The position numbers were made by a program, and so were the translations under genes. Below the pieces are notes generated by a model. That model worked only from the letters and a program-made list of their open reading frames with translations, was not told the DNA's origin and ran no database searches. 64,000 nucleotides of DNA. It comes from Parascedosporium putredinis. Its lineage: Eukaryota > Ascomycota > Sordariomycetes > Microascales > Microascaceae. The stretch is taken from positions 3,100,001 through 3,164,000 of the forward strand of contig CASHTG010000012.1 of assembly GCA_949357655.1 (NCBI GenBank). The letters are read 5' to 3'. Positions 24,926 through 36,014 of this stretch are shown one piece after another (within the stretch, counting starts at the first letter, position 1; every line of letters begins with the position of its first letter).

Positions 24926-26240
24926 TCAGGGTTCCTCTTCCTCCTCGTCCGAGTTGGACTCTTGTCCGCGCTCGTACTCGGAGGCCTTTCGCTCTGCGTG
25001 CTCCGACATCTCCCGCCAGGTGCTCCAGGAGAGCATGAGGAAAGCGACCGTGATGAGAGCTCCGCCGAGGATGGAGGCAAAGCCGAGTGGCTTGCCGGTG
25101 AAGAGCCAGTCGACGATGGCGACGACGAAAATAGTGAGAAGGGACGCGACGCTGCTGAGGACGGGGGAGGTGAGGCTGATGAGGACGAGGAAGGAGCCAG
25201 CAAAGGTGGCGTTGGCGGTGACGGAGAGGAGCAGGAGGAAGGCGGTACGGCCGGTGGGGAGGACAAAGGTCTCAAGGCCGGTGATGTGGAGGATGGGGAG
25301 AGGGATCCACAAGACGAGGAGGGTAAAGACGCCGATGAGGGAGCCAAAGGCGTTGGCGAAAATGGTACCGCGGCCGGGGAGACGCCGTCGGGAGGGCAGG
25401 CAAACCGCTTGTAGAGGACTTCGTAGAGGCCGTAGAGGACGGAACCGAAGCCGATGATGAGGTTACCAAAGAAGCGGCGAGAGCTGGTAGGGCTGGAATC
25501 ACCGCCGTCCGGGTCGGAGTCGGAGGCGGCGGGGGCGTCGCCATAGGCTACGACGAGGACGCCGACGATGGCGATGGCGACGGCGATGGACTTGTCTTGG
25601 CGCAGGGGCTCCTTGAGGAGGGGCACGGAGAAGGCATAGGCAAAGAAGGCAGAGCAGTTGTAGATGGCGGTCAGGTCCGAGGGGCTCGTCATGCTGACGG
25701 CGATGTACCAGCTGAGGCCCGCGATCGTGAGGGCGGTGGTGATGCCGGCAGTGGCACGAACAAGATAGCGGACGGGGCTGGCACGCTGCATGACACTGGC
25801 CCTGTCGACGTCGCGGCGCTGGAGCTGGACCATGGCAGCGGTGCTCCGGAGGAGCTGGACGTGGCGTCTCCAAAAGACGTCCCAGGGCAGGTCGCGCTTC
25901 TGGAAGCGCAGAATCATGAGCTGAACGGGCCACAGGAAGGACCAGCTGCCATGGGTCAGGTACAGCATGCAGTACGCCTTGTCCCATCCCAGCTCGCCTT
26001 GTATGTAGGCCGACAACTCGGTCTGGACAACAAAGGAGACGAGGATGAGGCCGAGGAAGAAGGCAGCGTAGGTGTATCGGCGGCGAGCGACATCTCGGGC
26101 GAGCTCCGAGGGGCTGACGCTGCGCATGGTGGAACGGCGGGAGAGGAAGGGGCTGCGAGGGCCGCTACCGGCGGGGCTCGAGGTGCGGCTGCCGGGCGCG
26201 CTGTGGTTTCGGGGTGGGCGCGGCCGCGTTCGGCTTGCAT
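24926..26240 (-). CDS. DMT/EamA-type membrane transporter (two frame breaks)
   Basis: Multi-pass membrane protein of the drug/metabolite transporter superfamily, SLC35F-like; substrate unknown. It appears to have a single exon. About ten hydrophobic segments can be seen, including YAAFFLGLILVSFVVQTEL, LTHGSWSFLWPVQLMIL, IAVAIAIVGVLVVAYGD and ASILGGALITVAFLMLSW, in two EamA-like halves. A Ser/Asp-rich loop lies in the middle and an acidic tail (DEEEEEP) at the end. I start at the ATG at 26240 (MQAERGRAHP), because adding one base to the G run 26211-26214 joins it in frame to a Ser/Pro/Arg-rich cytosolic N-terminus and then to MRSVSPSELARD. The alternative start is 26127. A second break at 25376-25379 separates the two halves. 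Confidence 0.85.
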
Positions 26241-28061
26241 GTCATCGTCGGGCTTTTGGAGGAGGGGGTAGCGGATCGGCCCTCGGTGGGGCGGTGGAAG
26301 GGGGCCGTCTATCCATTGTCGGGCGTGAGGAATTTACGGCAAGTTCGTTGTGTTTGCCTATTCGTCAAAGAGTTTGTGGGGGCACGAGAAGAGAAGAAAT
26401 CGAGTATCTTTGAGCGAAGGCGTCGCTCAAGGATCGGGCCGGGTGTGTAGATGGGTCGGCAAGGGCTCGCTTTTCAGTCGGGCCTCGCACCAGTCCCTGA
26501 GGTGATTCGTCGGACTATAACTTTGCATGAGGCCGCAAGAGCGGTAGGGGGCAGGGAGAAACCAGGTTGGCGAGGGTGGAAAAGGGTCGGTTCAGTTCGT
26601 AGTGGTGAGATCGTAGGTCGCGGATGGCTTCAATGGGCGTTGGGAGAAGAAGAAAGAAAAAAAAAAAGGAGAGTTGAGGAAAAGACGGTGGGTGCTTTTG
26701 CCAAGGGCGTCGCTCTTGGTTCTAGGATGTGGCTTGTACACCCCCAAAAATAATTCAAGTGCGGATGTACGTGGGTGTACTTGTGCGACGGTGGATTACT
26801 ATTGAGAGGGCGTTGGGTTGAGGATGCAGTCCGGGGAAGAAGAGGTCGTCCAGGTGGTCGGTTCCTGATGGCGTCATCGGTGGTCAGCTGGGCTGCTTGC
26901 ACTGGACTGGGGCACAATTGAACGTCCTGCTCACGTTCACAAGGGGGGACAAAGACGGGTGATGGGTGATGGTCCCTTGAGGACGGCGTGGGGGCTGGGC
27001 TAAAATTGCAAAGATGGAAACGGGCTGGTTTTCTCTTCCATCCGAGATGAGAAGACAGAAGAAAAGGAGAGAAAAAGAAAATCCAAAAAGGTACCCGATA
27101 GAACCGTGGACGTCAAGTGGAACTTTGTGGCCGCAATAGGTCCAGAATTAGACTTTCCGATTGCCCACAAACATTGAACATGAGCCACTTGTCAGTTTCA
27201 GTGTTGAACCCAGAATCTACGAAGTACTTGATCCAGCGTGACCCAAAGCCCACATCCCGGATTTAGCCCCCACCGCACCTGTTGATTATTATTATTCCAC
27301 GGATCCATTCTTGCCATTCAACCCATTTGGTGTTGTCTGGTGCCTTGATTGATTGCAAGTAGATCCTCAATACCGACCGTTCGCACTGGGCTGAGCTGGC
27401 TGCTCGGTATATCAAAATTTCGGTTAGCCGGCTTTGCTTGGCTTGGGTTCCCAATGCAATGATTAGCTCCCCAACGTCCCCAACGGTTCGCCCTCAGAGA
27501 TATCTCGGTACGCCAGATCCACACGTCACCGAGAACCCTTGCTCTTCCGTCCTGTCTGAGTTGCAATGATGCATCGGCCAATGAACTGATCCCTTAGCGT
27601 GACGGCACCATACCCTTCACTTCGTGTGACGACTGAACTACACTAGGCACAGCGAACAACGACTATTGACAAGGGAATTTGAAACCTCGACATTTGCATA
27701 CTACATAGAGTCAGACACTCCCACTACTTGCTAAGTCGGTGGACACGGAGGCGGTGTTTGTTCCTCGTGATGGTCTCATCCACCTTGAAGCTATGTACTG
27801 GCCCGTTTTGATACGTGCATGTAATGCCTGTTGTTCTGAATGTGTGACAATAAAGTGTTCAGTGTTGGGCGAATAGTCATCGTCCAGCGCCCCTTTTTAG
27901 ACCCTCGATTATGGTCGGCATCAAGCTATATATTCCACGCACCTAGTCTTTTTGTCCAACATCTTCGCCTGTGGAATCCAACCCAAGGCCTGGGTTGCAT
28001 GCTTATAGAGCTGTTCGTTTCCTCTTTGCTTCTTTACCCGTATGGCCTTCCGTCTGTCCGT
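26241..28061. other. Intergenic region with no supported gene
   Basis: About 1.8 kb holding the upstream flank of the transporter gene and the 3' flank of the aldo-keto reductase. It has purine-rich runs near 26,640-26,690 and 27,040-27,090. No convincing open frame is present. Confidence 0.55.
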
Positions 28062-29304
28062 CTATTTGCTGTTGGCTCCAAAGAGCACCTCGCGCGTGTT
28101 GTAACTGTACTTGAGCTCTTTATGGTAGTAAGGCACCGCGTCCGACTGCACAATCGCCCACGCCTGGTTGGTCGCCTCCACCACCTCCTCGGGCAACGGG
28201 CCCTTTTCCAAGTCGTTCAGGTTGTTCTCGAGCTGCTGCAAGCTAGACGCGCCGATGAGGATGCCATCGTTGCCGTCGGTGATGCGGAGGGCCGAGTGGT
28301 GCACCAACCAGCGCAGAGCCGTCTCCGTGAGGGTCAGGCCATTCTTTGTGGCAGCCGCCTCAATCGTCTGCAAGGCCTTGAAAGTGCTGTCGCGGAAGTA
28401 CCTCTTACGGTACATTTCGCCCGTGCGGCCGTTGACATTGGAGAAGCGACCCTCTGTCGGGATGTCGGACGCCGACTTAATACGACCGGTCAGGAGACCG
28501 CCGGCGACGGGGTTGTAAACGACGATGTCGAGGCCGTAGCGTCGGCAGGCGTGGACCAACTCCGTCTCAATACCACGTGTGATGCAGTTGTACATGCCCT
28601 GGTACAGCGTTGGCCGCACCCAGTTGTTGTATTTGCATGTCAACACAATCTCGGCCACCTCGAAAGAAGTAAAATTGCTAAGCGCAAAGGTAACAAATTT
28701 CCCCGCCTTGTGCAACTTGTCGATGGCTTCGAGCGTTTGCGCAAATGGTGTCTCGCGATCCTATGTCAAATGGAGAGAGGTCAGACACGCAACCAGGTAA
28801 AATGCAATGAGTGGATGAGGGTGCTACGCCACCCACTCCCCGCGGGGTATCATCATGGTATCACTTACAGCCGCGTGAAGGTAGAGGATCTATCAATAAG
28901 AAGAAGAAGAAGAGTTAGCAAATGAACAACGGGGAAAAAAGGAAGAACAAGGTCTGGCTCCTACTTACATCAAGGGTATCTGTGCCCAGGTCCTTCAAGC
29001 TGGTCTCTACAGACTCGATGACCTTTTCGGGGGCATTGCCGGCGGGCTCGGAAGGATAGATGACCTTGGTGGCGAGCGTCAGGCCGCGCTCTTTCCACCC
29101 GGCCTCGCGCGTGAAGGCTTCCTGCTTCTTGCCCACGTACATGCGCGCAGTGTCGACCTCGCTGTAACCGCGCGACTGAAAGTAGTCAAGCACTTTGCCA
29201 AACTCGCCAACATCAGTGATGCGGGCGCCAGTCTCCTGGTCTGGTCCAAAGGTCATGAGACCGAGGATAATCCTGTTATTAGGTCGGGGAACGACGAGAG
29301 GCAT
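28062..29304 (-). CDS. Aldo-keto reductase, AKR7-like (intact)
   Basis: NADPH-dependent aldehyde reductase resembling the AKR7 (aflatoxin-aldehyde/succinic-semialdehyde reductase) family; cytosolic. Exons: 28969-29304, 28869-28889 and 28062-28760. The start at MPLVVPRPNNRIILGLMTFG matches where relatives begin. The catalytic tetrad is visible: Asp and Tyr in EVDTARMYVG, Lys in LATKVIYP, and His in ILYLHAA. That His lies in a 21-nt middle exon. Further motifs are SNFTSFEVAEIV, VVYNPVAGGLLTG and a cofactor-binding ILIGASSLQQLENNL near the end. Length is about 350 residues, normal for the family, and no frame break is needed. It is divergent from the glutaredoxin gene, 1.7 kb away. Confidence 0.93.
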
Positions 29305-30996
29305 GATGACGACCGGGTACGGAGACAGGCGAGAGGTCGGAAGGTTGGAAGCAGGGAGGAAAGGGGGATTCAAGCTAGACGCAATTAAAAGTAAAAGAGA
29401 AGAGACGAAGCTTCACAGATGTGTTCGACTAGGGAAGAGGGAAGCACGCAGGGAGAAGTGCAGAGTCACTGTTTGGATTTTGTTTTGCTTTATAGTCTGG
29501 TAGCCGGATTGACAAGTTCGGCTTGATTACAAAAATCGAAAAAGGGAACCAGGTCTTTCAAGCTCGGAGAACACCACCCACCAAAAAAGTAACCGAGAGA
29601 CGAAGAGGGGAAAGGTGGGAACTGGATACCACGAGGATCGCGCCTTCTTTCGAGCTTGGGTGGGACACCAGGGCGCAGAAACGGGGTTGTCTTGTCCCGG
29701 CAAGAACAGCAAGTATACATCAGTTCCCATGCTGCCATGAACTGAATCGTCTGGACTTGTATTGTTAAGGTGGAGGGGAGCGGGGAGCTCGACCACGCTA
29801 ACCCCACTCTCCTCCCCCAACACCAACGCTTGCATCATACCTGCTTTCAAGCACCCACCACCACCGCCACTATCACTACGGCGGACCCAGCGTTGACTCC
29901 CGGCCGGGCCCCCGACTTCGGCTATCGTGTCCGGGAATAGGCGACAGCGTCACTTCTAAAGTCCGGCAGAGGGGGACTGTTTGGCGGGGGCTCCCATAGC
30001 ATCTCCGCACTGAGACTTGGGCATCGATACTATACCACCCAATCCTCTCGAGGAGAGGGGAGGGGAGGGGGAGGGAGGCGGCGCTAAAATAAAACCCTCC
30101 CTTTCACCATTAGTAATTGAAGTCGTCAGTCGACGCAATAATCTATTCCTACGGAGATTACAATCTGTTTGGTCTGTCTCGATCAACTTTGGCAAGGGCG
30201 AAGGCGTCAGTCTCTTCGTCACCCCTCCAAAGGGCTTCAAGAACAAGCTTCGTAGAGACATGGATCTAGTCCAACGTTTCTTTAGCCACGACCAGTCACC
30301 CATAACTCGGGGATATCGAGGTATTTTAGGTGAAGCTAAGCCGGGGGTGAAGGATGAGTGGCAAGGCCATCGCAACCACGATTCGAGATCCATTGTATAC
30401 ATGTAATAGCAGCTATCATCCCAACGAGCTCCCTTTAAAATGGTAATAAGCTGGACAAGAAATAGTAAATATGTCCTGGGAAAGAAGGTCGCGGGCACTC
30501 TTCTCGAAGTTGGCACCTCTCCCTCCGGTCCACTCCAGGATTGTACTTTTGATATTCTATCCCATCCAGAAGTGTCGTGGGTCTTTTCTCGCCCAAGACG
30601 AATCAATGCTCGATTATCCACACTGAAGCCCCGGCCCGCACTTGCTTAACTAAGCACCAATGAGAGCACCCGGAATGCAATTGGCACCAGCAAATTGATC
30701 TCTTCTTATTACTCTTTGCCGACCATGAAAATTGTCTCGCTCGACGGATGAAAACGTACGAGCCGTAAATAGCGTCATCCTCAAAGCCCTGCAGTTTTCC
30801 GTTTCCCACCTTGGGAATCATTCTCCATTTCCTGTCGCCAACTAGCCCACGCATCCTCCCCTTTCCGTTCACAAGCCGAGCTCTCAATTTCAGCATTCGT
30901 GAGAGCCGTCTCATCAGCGCGACCAAGGACTCACAAGCAGGTTTGCGAGCCGCAACCGCAACCCACCACGTTCAATTTCCTTCCACTCTATTCAAG
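29305..30996. other. Divergent intergenic region AKR/GRX5
   Basis: About 1.7 kb of shared upstream DNA between two outward-facing redox genes. It contains a G-run cluster at 30057-30075 and otherwise no gene I can support. The right 100 nt are CT-rich and are probably the glutaredoxin leader. Confidence 0.55.
30057..30075 (+). other. Potential G-quadruplex motif
   Basis: Four runs of 4, 4, 5 and 3 G separated by single A bases satisfy the G3+N1-7 rule. It lies in the intergenic region about 750 nt upstream of the aldo-keto reductase start and 920 nt upstream of the glutaredoxin start. Formation in vivo is unproven, and run lengths may be undercalled in this assembly. Confidence 0.5.
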
Positions 30997-31538
30997 ATGC
31001 CTCCCAGGATCCCTACCATGTCGGTATGTTCTTCCTCCCTCCCTCCCCTTCCCTCCTCAAAGCCCGTTCCAGCTAACTGACTTCCCCCTTCCTCAGCTCT
31101 TGCGCTCTGCCACCCGCGCCTCCCTCTCCTCCACCATCCTCGCCCCCGCAACCGACCGCTCCTCGCCCGCCTCCTCTCCGACCAGACCCGCCAGGCCATC
31201 GACAAGGCCGTCAGCACCGCCCCCGTCGTACTCTTCATGAAGGGCACCCCCGAAGCCCCCAGTGCGGTTTCTCCCGCGCCTCCGTCCAGATCCTCGGCAT
31301 GCAGGGTGTCGACCCGGCCAAGTTCGCCGCCTTCAACGTCCTCGAGGATGACGAGCTCAGGCAGGGCATCAAGGAGTACTCGGACTGGCCCACGATTCCC
31401 CAATTCTACCTCGAAGGCGAGTTCATCGGCGGCTGCGATATCCTCGTCTCCATGCACCAGAGCGGCGATTTAGCGACTCTGCTGGCCGAGAAGAAGGTCC
31501 TCTTTGACCAAGCAGAGAGCGAGAAGAAGGATGCTTAG
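30997..31538 (+). CDS. GRX5: Mitochondrial monothiol glutaredoxin (two frame breaks)
   Basis: Monothiol glutaredoxin that binds and transfers [2Fe-2S] clusters from the mitochondrial ISC scaffold. Exons: 30997-31023 and 31097-31538. The N-terminus is rich in Arg and Ser with no acid (MPPRIPTMSLLRSATRASL), as in a mitochondrial presequence. The domain follows: APVVLFMKGTPEAP, the CGFS active site, FAAFNVLEDDELRQGIKEYS, WPTIPQFYLEGEFIGGCDIL. The frame breaks at the C runs 31143-31147 and 31256-31260, the second immediately before CGFS; one C added to each restores a continuous protein of about 160 residues. It converges on the gamma-glutamyltranspeptidase-like gene. Confidence 0.94.
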
Positions 31539-32234
31539 AAGCCTAAAAAAAAAAAAACGGACGTTTGTGTCATAAAGGCACAGGCCAAAATATGTTGTCG
31601 AAGGAGGAGTTAGGGGTTGGCCAGCCCTTAGCAGGCGAGGGGCGGCAGGCAATACAAGCCGTCCTCTTGCGGTTCCAGTGAACGTAATGAGCGATTACTC
31701 TGAAGAATTGGTATACGCAACATGGCACAGGGACAGCAAACTTGTACAACAGGGAAACAGATTCACACATGTATAACGGTATAGAACTTTTGCGGCGGTA
31801 AATAAGCGCTTTGCCACGACGGGGCTCTCTTCCCCATCTCTCTCTCTCTCAAGTTTGGGGGCCTTGCGGCTATTTTCCTTTTTCTTCTTATTGTTTTAGA
31901 TCAGGGTTGAATAATAAGACCACCACCACTCTCACACACACATTTCAATTTCCAAAAACTGACATACCTCCTTCGCGCCTTCCTCTCCCCCAAAACGCCA
32001 ATCTCGTGCTGGGAACAAGCGGGTGATGGAAAGACGAGAGAAAAGTGACAAGAGGCATCCACGGCCTTGCATCTGTAAGCGCACAGGACAAACCAAGATA
32101 TAGCTGGCACATGTGTTACATGTAAGATGCGTACCATGCGCTCGTTTTATATATCATCTATACCACATATCACCAACGTCTTGGCTCCGCATCCCCCAAA
32201 AACAAACCCCGAGAACCATCCCCCTCGACTCCTA
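31539..32234. other. Convergent 3' region
   Basis: About 0.7 kb between two stop codons. A 12-nt A run follows the glutaredoxin stop (about 31,546-31,557). No gene is seen. Confidence 0.6.
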
Positions 32235-34474
32235 CTAAAGCGGAATAGCCGCCCCATCCCCGCGCATATCGCTGCCGGCGGACCACACACCCGTCCCATC
32301 CACAGGGTCAACGACCCAACGGATGATTTGCCCGCGGCCAAACAGGCTCCTCGCCCAGCCCCGGACGACCTCGACCGTGTGACCCATACCCCGCAGCGCC
32401 TCGACCGCCTCCGCACCCACCCCTTCCTCCACGCTGACGACCCAGTCAAACCCCCGCGGTGGTCCCGGCTCCCCGCCGTGATGCACACGCGCGGCGCGTC
32501 GAGCGCCTGCTGCGGGTCCAAGCCGGCCACCACCTGGCCCAGCAGGACCTGCACGTGGCCCTGCGGCTGCATGAACCCGCCCATGACGCCAAACGCGCTG
32601 TGCAGCGATGCGTCGGCCGCGCGCGTCGCCATGCCGGGGATGATGGTGTGGTAGGGCCGCTTGCGCGGCGCCAGCACGTTGGGGTGCTCCGCGTCCAGGC
32701 TAAAGTTGGCGCCGCGGTTCTGCAGCGTGAATCCGCAGCCCCGCGGGATGATGGCCGTGCCGAAGCCGCCGTAGTTGCTGTTGATGAGCGAGGCGGCGTT
32801 GCCCTCGCTGTCGGACACGCAGAGGTACACGGTGTCGCTGCTATTGAGCGCCGGCGACACCACGGCGCCACCGCCCTCGCCCTCGCCCAACGGGTCGCCG
32901 TGCAGGACGGGAGGCGGCGCCGCCTTTGCCGGGTCAAAGAGCTTGGCCCTCTCGGCCAAGTACGCCGACGAGAGCAGCTCCGCCGAGGGGACTTTGACCA
33001 CGTTGGGATCCGCGACGAACCAGCTGCCGTCCGAGAAGGCGATGCGCAGGCACTCGACAATCGTGTGGAGGTACGCCGCCGAGTTGAAATCCTCGGGCCC
33101 CCAGCGCGGTATCGTCCCCGCCTTCTCCAGCTCCTGGATCAGGCCCAGCGTCATCAAGGCCACGATGCCTTGTCCGTTGGGCGGGTGCTCCCACACCTCG
33201 AGGCCGCCGTCCTCCCCGCGCCCTGCGCCGTGAACTTGAGGCTGATGGGCTCCACGTCCTCGCTCCCTTGCTCGAGGTGGTGCTGCAGGTCGTCCAGCGT
33301 CAGCCGGCCCCCGAGGTCCTGCACCACCTTGACCAGCTCCTCGGCCACCCGCCCCGTGTAGAAGCCCTTCTTGCCCTCGGTGGCGAGCGCGCGGAACGTC
33401 CGCGCCAGATTCGGGTTCTTCATGATTTCCCCGCACGAGGCGCGCGCACGCCGTCCGCGGCCTTGGGGTCCTTTTTAAGCATCTCTGCAAAGTTGGGCGA
33501 CGCGTTTCGAATATCCTTTTCCGACTCGGTCCACTGTTGGGGTGGAGTTGGGGATGATTTCCCCATACGGTTAGCCAATTCGCACACACACTTTCTCTCA
33601 TCTTTTGTGTTTATCCGCTTCCTTTAAGAGATGGATCATGCTGACGCAGGGGACTCGGGGAAAAAAAGAAACCTACAAAGTACGCCGAGTGCTCGGAAAC
33701 AGGGAACCCATCCTCTGCCAGCTCAATGGCTGGCGCAAGAACGTCCTCCAGGGTCACCTTGCCGCTCCCGAACCTCTCCACGGTGTCAGCCCAACCAGCA
33801 GGCGCGCCGGGGACGGTGGCGGCATGAACGCTGCTCATGGGGATCTTGCGGCCCTTCTCTTCCGGGGCATAGCCCAAGTCTTTCCGGATGATCTCGGCCG
33901 TGTATGCGGCGCCCGACCGACCGGACCCATTCATGGCCGAGACTTTGCCCGTCTTGGCGTCGTAGAACAAGATGAACATGTCTCCGCCGATGCCAGTGGA
34001 GCATGGCTCCGTTACATTGAGGCCGGCAGCTTTTCCGTTTAAGCATATAATGTCAGCGGAACAAAAACACCACGAACTTATTTGGGGACAGCCGGCCCTT
34101 TTAGCTCAATTTTGAGACGTAAGAAGAGACTCGCGGTAGCATTCGCGCCCAAACAAGCAAGGCACTCACGAGCTACGTGTACTTACCAGCAGCCACGGCG
34201 GCATCCTACATGTCCGGGAAACACCCGCCATTAGCAAACAAGATTCGTTCCAAGATATCCGACAGGAAAACAAGCGACTCGAACTCACCGCAGCATTGCC
34301 TCCTTTTTCCAGCACCTTGATGCCGCATCGAGCCGCCAACGGCTGTGTGCAAGCGACGACTCCCTTGGTGCTATGAACCACGCTTCGCCGGCTTGGAAAC
34401 CCAAACGTGCCACTCTCCGCCAACGGTGTCCCCATCGCCGGGTATAGGAAGGAGGGATCTTGCTCGACGCTCAT
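32235..34474 (-). CDS. Gamma-glutamyltranspeptidase-like Ntn hydrolase (three frame breaks)
   Basis: Member of the gamma-glutamyltranspeptidase family, self-cleaving Ntn hydrolases that attack glutathione or related amides. Exons: 34289-34474, 34187-34205 (19 nt), 33677-34029 and 32235-33533. Seen in order: GVVACTQPLAARCGIKVLE, KGGNAA joined to DAAVAAA, TEPCSTGIGGDMF, VPGAPAGWADTVERFG, PPNGQGIVALMTLGLIQEL, the predicted autocleavage/nucleophile Thr in SSDTVYLCVSDSEGNAASL, and PHQ-type C-terminal sequence. There is no signal peptide, and the motifs look closer to the YwrD/HpxW branch than to secreted GGT, so glutathione may not be the substrate. The frame breaks at 33429-33432, 33214-33217 and 32471-32474; all three are four-base C runs on the plus strand needing one more base. 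Confidence 0.9.
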
Positions 34475-36014
34475 GATGATGATGATGCTGATGATGGCGA
34501 TGAGGGGTAGTTTCTCAAATTGCGCAATTAGGATGTATAGATCCCACCAAGGTTTCCTTTTCTCTAGTCTCCCTCTTCTCTTCTTTTACGATTTCTCCCT
34601 CCAATGAGCCCCAAAACGAATAAAAATAAACCAACTGTGCTTCGGCAAGAAGAGTGACGAATCCAAGGCCTGTCGAATCAGGATTCCGAGTACAAATTTA
34701 CAAGGTGGTCGAGAGTGATGGAGAGCGCGGTTGGGCGGCGCAACCAGATCTCTTAATACCTTTCCCCCGTTCTTCGGAATGACGGAATGGGCGAAAGAAT
34801 TGTTCTGGAACACTTTGAACAAAAGGGCCGCGGTTCTGGTGCTTGATTACCACATAAATTACCACTTCTAGCATTTGCACCTCCATCACGAAAAGGGCGC
34901 TGGCGTCGTCTCATAGCGTAGAAGCTGGCGCTGTCCTGACTCACCCCGCCAAAAACCCCCTCGGGCCGAGACGGTGGAGGGGTATCCAATGCAATGCGGG
35001 GCAACATCGGCCGTGGGTCGGTTCGGTTACGAGATCTCCGGAGGAGGGAGCCAAGGAGCCAGAGATGGCATGTGGGATTGGGCTTGATCGAAAATGTGCA
35101 AAGCGCTGAGATTCCCAACTATCCTTCCAAGGCTGTCTCCCTTTTCCCCGTCTTTCCTGTCATTCCCGTTCCGAACCCCCAACTAAATCTGTCTTGACAT
35201 CCATTTTGATTCTATTACACGTACGGCATGACACAACTGGGTGTCCCCCGCTCATCTCCACCCTCACTCGACTTTTAAAAACTGAAAGCAATGGATCTTC
35301 CCATGACTCATCATACGCGTGCTTTTACGACTCTTCGCAGGCCTTTCTGAGCCAAACTAGCTGATAGAGTAGCCTGCCAAGCAAAGGCAAAAGAAGAATA
35401 GGTGCCGTCTTGGCCGGCGCGGGCTTGTCAGGTTTCGTTCTCAAGTCATCATCATCTATTATCATTTCCATACGGTATCTAGCAAACAGCCCTAACAAGT
35501 TCAACTATTGGCATCTCTGTTGTGAGCAGCCTCCCCTCATCCCAGGTGCCCGCGCATCATTGATTGCCAGCCGAAACGAACCGCAAACCAAACGGCAGTA
35601 GCAGCCCTACCCCCTTCTTTAAATTGGCGTTTTGCGCTGCATAGCTCCCGTCACCCACGGCGATGCGTCGTATCGGTAGCACCTCTTCCTTGATCATCGA
35701 CACCATCTTCATACTCAACCCAGATGCAGAGTCTGGCTGATGAGAAAAGGCCTTGGCATAAGTAAGTGTGGTGTGCCTCCCTTATCAAGCTAAGGTCCAC
35801 ACGCACACGTTCGGGGTTCGGAAGGAAAAACAACAAAAAGAAAAAGAATAAAAGGAATTAGACACTTTCCGCATCCACCATACGAAAAAAGGGCGGCACA
35901 GTTTGATCCCTACTAATTTCCCTCTTGTGAATTTTCTTGGTGTCTTTCTTGGCGTCTTCTTTCTCTCCAACCTACTTCGTAGCCACCACTCTTCCGCCCT
36001 CGCTATTTCATCGC
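34475..36014. other. Intergenic region with no supported gene
   Basis: About 1.5 kb. An ATG/CAT trinucleotide run (34,473-34,500) sits directly before the hydrolase start codon. The right part is the pyruvate kinase 3' flank. No coding content is seen. Confidence 0.55.

Noticed and set aside
31143..31260. Programmed ribosomal frameshifting in the glutaredoxin and other genes
   Set aside because: No common slippery heptamer or downstream structure, and shifts occur at many unrelated positions in most genes.
32459..33361. Long plus-strand open frame opposite the gamma-glutamyltranspeptidase-like gene
   Set aside because: A GC-rich antisense shadow of a conserved coding exon; similar shadows lie opposite the transporter, the chitin synthase and pyruvate kinase.
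15671..34474. Secondary-metabolite gene cluster around the monooxygenase and reductase
   Set aside because: No polyketide synthase, peptide synthetase, terpene synthase or pathway regulator; the enzymes are separated by unrelated genes.
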